Shown: one piece after another, positions 1 through 7,293 of the stretch
Layout: every line of letters begins with the position of its first letter
Position numbering within the stretch: position 1 is the first letter of the stretch
Assembly (NCBI GenBank): GCA_019752635.1
Contig: JAIELX010000003.1
Coordinates: 48,084-112,083, forward strand
Reading direction: 5' to 3'
Source of the DNA: Candidatus Obscuribacterales bacterium
GTDB taxonomy: Bacteria > Cyanobacteriota > Vampirovibrionia > Obscuribacterales > Obscuribacteraceae
Length of the DNA stretch: 64,000 bases
The notes under the pieces: model-generated
Seen by the model: only the letters and a program-made list of their open reading frames with translations
The model's database searches: none
Told to the model about the DNA's origin: nothing
Position numbers and translations under genes: made by a program

Positions 1-623
1 ACGTCGACCACGCGGGTATCAATGCGGTGATCGGGGGGATACGCCCACACTTGCTGAAGGATTTCGCTGCGCGAAAACGGTTTGCCCGAGTTTGTTACCA
101 GCAATTCCAGCAAGCTGAATTCCATGCCCGTCAAACGGATGCGCTCATTCTTCTTAGTAACCTGACGCTTGTTCAAATCGATTTTGAGGTTTCCGATACT
201 AATTACGTTGGTTGTTTTGCTGGTGGACGCATCTTGCGTGCGTTCTACCGTTCGGCGCAAAACTGCTTTGATACGCGCTTCCAGCTCGCTGGGGCTGAAG
301 GGTTTTACGACGTAGTCGTCGGCACCGATTTCCAAACCTTGAATGCGATTTGAGACATCGGCTACGGCCGTAAGCATGATGATCGGCGTGTCTGATGTCT
401 TGCGAATTTCGCGACAAACTTCATATCCGTCGAGCTTGGGAAGCATTACGTCGAGGATGACCAGGTCGGGCTGAAATGCGTTGAATTGATCTAGTGCTTC
501 TTGTCCATCTGCTGCTGTCGCGACGTTGTAACCCGCCATTTTTAGGCGTGTTTCCAGGATGCGACGAATTGAAGCTTCATCGTCTACGACCAGTATCTTT
601 TCCTGAGTGTTTTGTTCTACCAC
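1..623 (-). CDS. rpaB: RpaB-like OmpR-family response regulator (partial, C-terminus off the left edge)
   Basis: This gene is read on the minus strand and leaves the window before its stop. It encodes a receiver domain (residues about 8-120) with the acidic pair in KILVVDDEAS, the phosphoacceptor Asp in LVILDVMLPKLDG, and the Lys of DDYVVKPFSP, followed by an OmpR-type winged helix (IRLTGMEFSLLELL, GKPFSRSEILQQVW). The wording DDEASIRRILETRL and RLTGMEFSLLELLV is, from memory, typical of cyanobacterial RpaB (Ycf27), which binds HLR1 promoter elements and responds to redox and light stress. The GTG at 623 sits ten bases after an AGGAGA and gives an RpaB-like N-terminus. ATG codons at 650 and 674 are in frame but lack a ribosome site. 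Orthology to RpaB is inferred; an OmpR-family regulator is certain. Confidence 0.88.
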   Translation of the reverse strand, partial: MVEQNTQEKILVVDDEASIRRILETRLKMAGYNVATAADGQEALDQFNAFQPDLVILDVMLPKLDGYEVCREIRKTSDTPIIMLTAVADVSNRIQGLEIGADDYVVKPFSPSELEARIKAVLRRTVERTQDASTSKTTNVISIGNLKIDLNKRQVTKKNERIRLTGMEFSLLELLVTNSGKPFSRSEILQQVWAYPPDHRIDTRVVD

Positions 624-674
624 TTCTCGACTTTCTCCTGTTGGCTTCATGTGATTGTTGGCAGAGTTCAACAT

Positions 675-1627
675 GAAAGCGTCTTCAATACGGCGGTGTT
701 TGGACCAGTTTATATGTATCACAATTGGCCTAAGCTTGAAAGTTGTATCGTGTGATGTTCCGCAGATTCATTGGCTGCGCGGCGAAGCAGTCATCCCCCT
801 TCCTCCGCGCGGGAAGCGGCACGGCGGCGGCAATGCTATTCCAAAAACTAAAAAAGAATTGAGTTAGTTGTTCGCCGGAATTCTAATGGCAACCTCATCT
901 GCATTCCTTTTATAGGCCGTTCACAGAACGTATGGATGCAAAGTCTGTCAATTCTTTCTGTCATCGGTCCTACCTCTTTGATTCCGCTAGTTAGGCTGTG
1001 CGGTGCATGCGGATCGGTGAGCAGAAGATCGCAGTTGTCGGGAGGCGTTGTCTGTTTGCGGAGATTGAAAAAAAATGAAACGCAGCGGATTTATCGCACT
1101 CTTGACACCGCAGGTGACACCGCGCCGGAAGCGACTTTTGGCGTTGTCAGTCCCTTGACTGACCGATAACCACCCCATTTTCCAAATTGTTCCCCGTTTG
1201 ATCCACTTTCCCCCTATCTCACTCGGGAAAATCTTGTTATTATCCAGCCACGATATGGGGGGATGCCGCCAACGTCCTTGACATTTGCAAAACGGGCTCC
1301 TAAAAAGGCACCATATGTGGTTGTCACGGCAGCGTTGAAATTAGATGAAGGAAAATACATTCCTTCGGATTCTGAAAGGAATCCAGAAAACCGGCAGATA
1401 GCTCAGATCGACCGAATGGAGATACCGAGGAATAATCGGACATATACGAAGGCCACCTCAAAAGCACCCGGAGTAAAACCGTTTTCGTTCTTCGAACTTT
1501 CAACACACAATAGGTTTATGTCAAAAACAAATTGAGTCATTCTGATCGTCGTGCTAAGCTTCTTGGCTGAACGGAATGGTTGTGTCTCCTTAAAAGCACG
1601 TAGAGGTAGGAAAGAGGAAGGATTTAT
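675..1627. other. Long intergenic region without a convincing gene
   Basis: Almost one kilobase lies between the divergent rpaB-like gene and the secretin gene. Short open frames exist on both strands (for example 936-1169 and 1263-1535, plus strand) but they lack a good ribosome site, show no recognisable protein signal and are matched by frames on the opposite strand. A perfect 7-bp stem with a 4-base loop (GTCAGTC / GACTGAC) lies at 1146-1163 without a T tract. Both promoters must lie here. A small RNA or long leader is possible but not demonstrated. Confidence 0.5.
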
Positions 1628-4081
1628 ATGAACAAGCCCCAGTTGTGCCTATCACTAGCGTTTACTGTTGCACTTCTGCAGGCTAACTTACTACAGGCGA
1701 GTGCTTCTCCGGCCTCACCGGCGATCTGGGAAAAACTGGCCGGAGTGAAAAGTTCCGATACTCACTCCAAAGTTAGTCGCAAACCTGTCGCTAAGCAGAG
1801 TGCCGTACAGCATGCAGCTCGCCCTGCAGTAGCGTTAGCAGGAACGTACAACGCCGCTGGTGTCACCAGCAGTGGCGCAAGTGGTCAGGTCATGCTTTTG
1901 TTCGGCAAAGATAAAGATGCCGCCGGACAGAAAGCCCCAGCCGCAGCGCTTACCATCCACTCCTCCATGCCCGAGCAAGAGTCGGCGCCCGCGGTAGCAA
2001 GCGAGCCCCAGCCCAAACTCGTAGCAATGGATACGGCAGTGGCCACGGACGCAGTACCTGTTGCGACCAGTCTGGGTTCCAAGCAGTTACTAGCTCAGCT
2101 CGCTCCCGACCAGATTATGTCGGGTGCTGAAACCGCTACCACGCCAATTCCGCCAGTGGTATCCGGCACCGTAGACCTTGAAGAGTTCAAGCCGAGCAAC
2201 ACGATTGACCTCAAGGTTTCGCAGTCTCGTACATTCAAACTGCGCAATAAAATCATCAGAACATCTATCAGTGATCCGGCAATCGCCGAGCCGGTAGTCG
2301 TAGCCGAGAACCAAATGGTTATGCTCGGTAAGGCTCCTGGTGGCGCAACCCTGGTAATTTGGGATGACGCCGGTAACTCCGTTGCGCTAGACATTAAAGT
2401 AAGCAGAGATTACTCGCAACTACAAGCGATGCTTCGCGAAATCGATCCGCGCATCATCGTTAAGCCTTTCTCCGTCGGCGGTGCTGATCGCGTAGTCCTT
2501 ATGGGCGACGTCGACCACGCTGAATCCGTCATCCGCGCTTTTGCTGTAGCAAACGCTTTCATGGATGACCGTGGTCTCAATATCACGGTTGCTAATGGAC
2601 GTGTCCTCGGCACAAGACCGGGTGAGCAAGGCGGTGCCGCAGCCGGTGGACAACAAGCCGGTGCCCTGTCGGCTATCGGACAAGTTGACCGATACACTTT
2701 CTTCGGCAACCAAAACAACAACATCAGCAAAGCTCAAACCATCCTCAGCGACGGTGGTCGCGTAACTGGTTTGATTCAAGTGCGCAAAACGCCTTTGATT
2801 GTGTTGCACACGACGTTCATGGAAATGAACTCCGCGTCGGCTAGAGAATTGGGTCTGCAACTTGGTATCGGTTTTACCAGCCAGAGCTTCGGATTCAACA
2901 TCGGTGGTAACTCTGCTGCACCGCTAGTCAACGCTGGTCTATTGGCCAGTTCACCGGGTATCAACGGTACTTTCGGTACCGCTGCAAATCCGTTGTCGAT
3001 CGCACAAGGTGGTGGAACCGCAGTTTTCACTCCGCAAGTTAACGTCAACGGCGGTGGTGCAGCAGGCATCAACGTGCTGACTAACCCGCTCGGTGGATTC
3101 CTCGGTCAGCCCTTCTTTGTCGGACCTGGTAAGAACGCATTTTACGGAGCCACAACTTCGCCTGTTAACTTCCTGGCGAACGGTGCTGGCGGCGTCCCGA
3201 CCAACCTTGGTCTGGGTGTTATCAACGGACCTCCCACCCTGCTAGCTGGACAATCTCTGTTCGGTAACCCCGGTGGTGCTGCGTTTACCGTAGGCGATCT
3301 GGCCAACATGTTCCAAGCCGTGTCTAACTTCGCTTCCGGCAACGCATCGCGTTGGTCAATCAACCCGACAGTACAAGGCACAATCGGTTACTCCAGAGCT
3401 CGTGTTCTTGCCGAACCGACCCTGGTGACCATCTCCGGTGAAAGAGCTTCGTTCCTCGCCGGTGGTGAAATCCCGATTCTGCAATCTATCGCAACTGCAG
3501 GTACAGCTGCTCAGTCAATCGTGTTCGAACCTTACGGTTTGAGACTGAACATGATTCCGATTCTTCTAGAGAACGGAACCATCAACCTGCAAGTATCTCC
3601 GGAAGAACGTCTACTTGACCGAGCCAACGCATTCACCCTGCCCGCGCAGGCTGCAGGCGCCGCTCCTTCAGTAGTTCCAGCGTTCGTAACTCGTAAGTGT
3701 CAAACCACTGTAGAGTTGAAGCCAGGACAAGAGTTGTTCATCTCTGGATTGGTATCGCAAAACAGCGGTCGCCAAATGCAGAAAACACCTATGCTTGGTG
3801 AAGTACCGGTACTCGGCGCTCTCTATCGTTCGAAAGCATTCGCCAAGAACGAAAGCGAACTTATCATCGCAGTCCGTCCCGAAGTCATTCTGCCCGGCAG
3901 CCCCGGACAGCTCAAGATACCGGGCGAACTCAACAAGATGGAAGCCGTCCGCGATACGAACATCTTCCAAGTTGAGCCTAGCGTAATCGACGAATCGCAA
4001 TACAGAAGCGGTCTCGTTGAGAAGAGTTTCCAAATTCCGAACACTCTTCCTGCTGGCGCTCCGATTCCGGACTCCAAATAA
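1628..4081 (+). CDS. Secretin of the CpaC/RcpA (type II/IV pilus) type
   Basis: An 817-residue outer-membrane secretin. An N-terminal signal peptide (LAFTVALLQANLLQA) is followed by about 150 low-complexity residues, then the pilus-secretin N-terminal domain (about 185-320; TFKLRNKIIRTSISDPAIAE, PGGATLVIWDD) and the secretin channel domain (about 575-755; VLAEPTLVTISGE, FLAGGEIPI, ELKPGQELFISGLV, PMLGEVPVLGALYRS). Between them lie roughly 170 Gly/Asn-rich residues (about 415-575), longer than usual for the family. Secretins form gated pores for pilus assembly or protein export. No other secretion gene is visible nearby, so its partner system is unknown. The ATG follows AGGAAGG, and a strong terminator follows the stop, so it looks monocistronic. 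Confidence 0.9.
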   Translation: MNKPQLCLSLAFTVALLQANLLQASASPASPAIWEKLAGVKSSDTHSKVSRKPVAKQSAVQHAARPAVALAGTYNAAGVTSSGASGQVMLLFGKDKDAAGQKAPAAALTIHSSMPEQESAPAVASEPQPKLVAMDTAVATDAVPVATSLGSKQLLAQLAPDQIMSGAETATTPIPPVVSGTVDLEEFKPSNTIDLKVSQSRTFKLRNKIIRTSISDPAIAEPVVVAENQMVMLGKAPGGATLVIWDDAGNSVALDIKVSRDYSQLQAMLREIDPRIIVKPFSVGGADRVVLMGDVDHAESVIRAFAVANAFMDDRGLNITVANGRVLGTRPGEQGGAAAGGQQAGALSAIGQVDRYTFFGNQNNNISKAQTILSDGGRVTGLIQVRKTPLIVLHTTFMEMNSASARELGLQLGIGFTSQSFGFNIGGNSAAPLVNAGLLASSPGINGTFGTAANPLSIAQGGGTAVFTPQVNVNGGGAAGINVLTNPLGGFLGQPFFVGPGKNAFYGATTSPVNFLANGAGGVPTNLGLGVINGPPTLLAGQSLFGNPGGAAFTVGDLANMFQAVSNFASGNASRWSINPTVQGTIGYSRARVLAEPTLVTISGERASFLAGGEIPILQSIATAGTAAQSIVFEPYGLRLNMIPILLENGTINLQVSPEERLLDRANAFTLPAQAAGAAPSVVPAFVTRKCQTTVELKPGQELFISGLVSQNSGRQMQKTPMLGEVPVLGALYRSKAFAKNESELIIAVRPEVILPGSPGQLKIPGELNKMEAVRDTNIFQVEPSVIDESQYRSGLVEKSFQIPNTLPAGAPIPDSK

Positions 4082-4108
4082 TCCGGCATATCAATTCAAT
4101 GGTAACGA

Positions 4109-4134
4109 GGGGAAGGCAATTGCCTTCCCCTTTT
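4109..4134 (+). terminator. Rho-independent terminator of the secretin gene
   Basis: A ten-base stem GGGGAAGGCA / TGCCTTCCCC with a minimal AT loop is followed directly by TTTT, 28 bases after the secretin stop codon. Confidence 0.9.
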
Positions 4135-4221
4135 ACTCTGCGCCTATGAGGACTTCGATGCGGGAGAGTGAGCCAAAACGCTTGCTGGATAAGGGGGTAG
4201 CCATTGCGCCGTGCGGTAAAG

Positions 4222-4272
4222 CCGCTACAGAAAAACCTCGCTTCACGGTTAAGCGGAGCTTTTCTGTAGCGG
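4222..4272. repeat. Near-perfect 51-base inverted repeat
   Basis: Perfect 13-base arms CCGCTACAGAAAA (4222-4234) and TTTTCTGTAGCGG (4260-4272) enclose a second nested stem (CGCTT at 4239-4243 with AAGCG at 4251-4255). Because of the symmetry both strands read through as similar peptide words (TVKRxFSVA). It lies just past the 3' end of the minus-strand Spy/CpxP-like gene. It could act as its terminator or mRNA-end hairpin, or be one copy of a dispersed palindromic element. No second copy was noticed in the window. Confidence 0.75.
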
Positions 4273-4290
4273 GCGATGAGTTTTTCAACG

Positions 4291-4896
4291 CTAAAGTGGC
4301 GGTAGTGGATGCTGCCCGACCGGACCTCGGGGCGGACGCTCTGCCCCTATCGTTGTAGGAAAAGGCATTGGATGTTTTGCGCATGGTCCGAATGCCGCCG
4401 GTGGCGGCGGTATCATTAGCGGTGGCATGCACATCATCCGTTTCACGATTAGGGAACGTGTTTGCTTGCGTTGCTCCGGGGTCAGAAGCTCTGCGTGATC
4501 GAGCATCATGTCTTCCCGCGCGGCTGATAGCTCCGTCTCTAGTTTCGTAATTTCAGCAGCGGTTCTTCTAATTTTGTCCTTGTCCAATGAGTCATTGGAG
4601 CATAGAAGACCCGCTATTCTTCGTAAGTGCTTGAGCTGAACTTGCTTGGGAGTCGTGATGGCGGCATACTTGTCATGGAGGTCCATCCATTTCTCCATTT
4701 GTTCTTCACTAAGTCCCAACGCGAATGGCGGGAATTCCGGAGCGCCGTCGGGCTTCCATGGGACAGGCCTGAGATCGACCGAGGCTGCTAGTAGCGTTTC
4801 CGATTTTGGGGGAGATTCGCCAGGCGCGGCTATGCAACTAGTAGTGGTTGCAAACGCCAGCAGACCGTACGCGAATGCTCTCAGAAATTTATTCAT
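4291..4896 (-). CDS. Spy/CpxP-like periplasmic protein
   Basis: A 201-residue exported protein. The first 23 residues form a signal peptide ending in SCIAAPG, possibly a lipobox-like cysteine. A helical, charged middle follows (LSEEQMEKWMDLHDKY; KLETELSAAREDMMLDHAEL; LLTPEQRKQTRSLIVKR). The LTPEQRKQ word matches the LTxxQ signature of the Spy/CpxP/heavy-metal-sensor family, small periplasmic chaperones or stress sensors. The tail is Pro-rich with several Met and His, which might bind metal. It is transcribed divergently from a CpxA-like kinase gene 137 bases away, the expected setting for a CpxP-type modulator. Family placement rests on motif and context only. Confidence 0.65.
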   Translation of the reverse strand: MNKFLRAFAYGLLAFATTTSCIAAPGESPPKSETLLAASVDLRPVPWKPDGAPEFPPFALGLSEEQMEKWMDLHDKYAAITTPKQVQLKHLRRIAGLLCSNDSLDKDKIRRTAAEITKLETELSAAREDMMLDHAELLTPEQRKQTRSLIVKRMMCMPPLMIPPPPAAFGPCAKHPMPFPTTIGAERPPRGPVGQHPLPPL

Positions 4897-5033
4897 ATCA
4901 AACCTTTAGTGAGACTTCCTAATTGAATGATGATTGGCGACGGTTAAGCTATTGTTTGAGTCCACCATGCGTTTGTAAGCGAAGTGTAAAGAGGTCTAAT
5001 CTCGCGTGTTAGACTGGATTCGAGGGCAATACG

Positions 5034-6533
5034 ATGCGACTTCGAATTCCACTGTTCGCACAGACTGCGTTGGTTTTGCTGACAAACATAGCGCTCATAG
5101 CGTTGATACTGTTGGCACCATTCAATTCTGCGTTTCAATTCTCAGCGGAAGATTTCATTTTCGGTCCCGCCGCGAGAACGTTGCACAAGATGGTGTTTGC
5201 GCTAGAACGCCAGCTAATCCTGGCTCCAGCTACCAATTGGGATTCGATTCTTTCGGAGTATTCGCAGTTTTACGGGGTAACCCTGCGGTTGCTTGATCAA
5301 AGCGGTCGTAAGATAGCTGGACCCGGGGGCGACTTACCGCCGGAAGTGACACTGGCGGCAGCCCGATTACTCACGCCACACGGAAACTTTCACTCGGAGC
5401 CACCCGAGACGGCTTTAGGCAAGCATCCCTGGCCAACTATTCCACATTTTTTTCTACGAACTTCCAATCCGGATCTGTTTTGGATTGGCATCCTAATGCC
5501 TTTTCCACCGCCATCGGCTGTTGCAATTCCGGAGCCTCGCCTTTTAATGAGACCCGGTCGGAAGGGGGGCACGCTGCTCTGCTCTACTGCGAACTTTTGG
5601 CAGTCTTCGTTGGCGGAGGAGGTGCGCAACAACGTTTTGACAATCTCACTGATCGTCATTGCGACTTTGCTGATTTGGTATTTGTTCGTCTACCGCATCA
5701 CGAAGTCCATTACCTCTCTTCGAGACACGACCCGTGTTATTGCCGGAGGTCACTTCGATGCGGTTGGGAAACCGAGTACCATAACGGAGATCGAGGAACT
5801 CAATCAAGACATTTTGGCAATGAGTTCTCAAATCAGAGAACATTTGAATGGCCAGAAACGTTTTCTTGCAGATATTGCTCATGAGCTTTGCTCACCGCTG
5901 GCCCGACTGCAAGTCGCTATTGAACTGTTGGTGCAGGACAGCGACGATGCCAAACGCGACCTCGTAGCAGACATCCGCGAAGAAGTGGAGCAGATGTCTA
6001 GTCTGCTGAACGAACTACTGGCATTTTCTAAGGCCGCGATCACAGGTGTGGGGCGTGAGGACTTAGTCGTGGTCAATGTATGCCAGCTGTTGAGATTGGC
6101 TTTGGAAAAACAGAAAGTCGATGCTAAGACGGATTTTGAGGAGGGCGACCTCTTTTGTCAGGGCGATGAAGTATTGCTGTCGCGTGCATTTGGCAACATT
6201 CTGAGAAACTCATTAAGGTATGCTGGAACTGCGAATCCTGTTGAAGTTAGTGTTAAGAGGGGGCACGGTCAGCTGTTGGTAGCGATTGCCGATCATGGTC
6301 CTGGTGTGCCGGCAGAATCGTTGCCGAAGCTGGGTCAGCCATTTTATCGCCCTGAAGCGGCCAGAACGAGAGAAACAGGTGGCATAGGGCTTGGATTGGC
6401 AATTGTGAGAAGCTGTGTTGAGGCATGCAATGGTGGGCTGTCTGTCAGGAATCGTGTACCGCACGGGCTTGTAGTTGAAATAACGTTGCCGTGTGACGAT
6501 GAAGGCACACGCGCGGGGGCTCTCAATGATTAG
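5034..6533 (+). CDS. CpxA-like membrane sensor histidine kinase
   Basis: A 499-residue sensor kinase. One membrane segment lies near the N-terminus (about 10-30) and a second at about 198-218, framing a periplasmic sensor of about 170 residues. HAMP, a dimerisation/phosphoacceptor helix (His near 283 in AHELCSPLARLQVA) and an ATPase domain follow, with N box (FGNILRNSLRYA), G1 (DHGPGVP) and G2 (GGIGLGLAIV). The H box resembles CpxA, but the usual Arg after HEL is Cys. Its 3' end overlaps the response regulator by four bases tail to tail, and a Spy/CpxP-like gene lies upstream in the opposite direction, so all three probably form an envelope-stress circuit. Confidence 0.9.
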   Translation: MRLRIPLFAQTALVLLTNIALIALILLAPFNSAFQFSAEDFIFGPAARTLHKMVFALERQLILAPATNWDSILSEYSQFYGVTLRLLDQSGRKIAGPGGDLPPEVTLAAARLLTPHGNFHSEPPETALGKHPWPTIPHFFLRTSNPDLFWIGILMPFPPPSAVAIPEPRLLMRPGRKGGTLLCSTANFWQSSLAEEVRNNVLTISLIVIATLLIWYLFVYRITKSITSLRDTTRVIAGGHFDAVGKPSTITEIEELNQDILAMSSQIREHLNGQKRFLADIAHELCSPLARLQVAIELLVQDSDDAKRDLVADIREEVEQMSSLLNELLAFSKAAITGVGREDLVVVNVCQLLRLALEKQKVDAKTDFEEGDLFCQGDEVLLSRAFGNILRNSLRYAGTANPVEVSVKRGHGQLLVAIADHGPGVPAESLPKLGQPFYRPEAARTRETGGIGLGLAIVRSCVEACNGGLSVRNRVPHGLVVEITLPCDDEGTRAGALND

Positions 6534-7264
6534 CTAGACTTGCTTGTTTGGCCAATATCCTTACTGAGCATGTAACCTGCACTTCGCACCGTTTTTATGA
6601 TGCTGCTGTTTTTGGGATCATCGCGCAACTTTCTCCTTAGACCGGAAATGTGCACATCGATCGACCGATCATATACGTCATAGTTTCGATCGCGTACTTC
6701 GTTCATAAGTGCTTCTCTGGAGCGCACTACGCCTGGATTTCGCGCTAGGGCGAGAAGCAACTCGTACTCAACTGGAGTTAGTAGCAATATCTCGCCGTCG
6801 AGGCTTACCGTCCGCGCGAGCGTATCGATTTCTAATGAACCAATGACTATCTCCTCGCGCGCAATCTCGCGCTCTTGCTCGGTGTACACGCTTCGTCTGA
6901 TTAGTGCTCTCAGTCGGGCGAGTAACTCTCTGGGGGATGCTGTTTTTGGTAGATAGTCGTCGGCACCCATTTCCAGACCGATAATACGATCTGCTTCGTC
7001 ACCCATAGCCGTCAGCATCAGAACGGGGACGGTAGATACTTGACGAATTGACTTCAGAACTGCGAATCCATCACATTGAGGAAGCATCACATCTAGTACT
7101 ATGGCTTTCCAGTCCGCCGTCGCCGCGCGAATTTTGCCATCAGCTCCATTGTGTACAGTTTCGACTGAGAAGCCAAATCCACTAAGATAGCTGGAGATCA
7201 AACGGCAGAATTTCATGTCGTCGTCAATCAATAAAATGTTGGTGATGTCGTCGCTCGGCGGCAA
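6530..7264 (-). CDS. CpxR-like OmpR-family response regulator
   Basis: About 244 residues: a receiver domain (NILLIDDDMK, phosphoacceptor in IVLDVMLPQCDG, Lys in DDYLPKTASPRELLARL) and a winged-helix DNA-binding domain (LLLTPVEYELLLALARNPG, VHISGLRRKLRDDP). The region after the conserved Lys recalls CpxR relatives, though the usual KPF is KTA. The TTG at 7264 is preferred because AGAGG stands six bases before it; a GTG at 7288 is in frame but lacks a ribosome site. The gene lies about 30 bases after the stop of the large exported-protein gene on the same strand, so the two probably share a transcript. Its stop overlaps that of the kinase gene. Confidence 0.9.
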   Translation of the reverse strand: MPPSDDITNILLIDDDMKFCRLISSYLSGFGFSVETVHNGADGKIRAATADWKAIVLDVMLPQCDGFAVLKSIRQVSTVPVLMLTAMGDEADRIIGLEMGADDYLPKTASPRELLARLRALIRRSVYTEQEREIAREEIVIGSLEIDTLARTVSLDGEILLLTPVEYELLLALARNPGVVRSREALMNEVRDRNYDVYDRSIDVHISGLRRKLRDDPKNSSIIKTVRSAGYMLSKDIGQTSKSS

Positions 7265-7293
7265 GGTGCACCTCTGAGAAAAGTTCACGCGAT

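Noticed and set aside
936..1535. Two short plus-strand frames (936-1169 and 1263-1535) in the long gap
   Set aside because: No family signal, no ribosome site, and matched by frames on the other strand.
4017..4432. Frames on both strands around the palindrome
   Set aside because: They encode similar peptides only because the DNA there is an inverted repeat.
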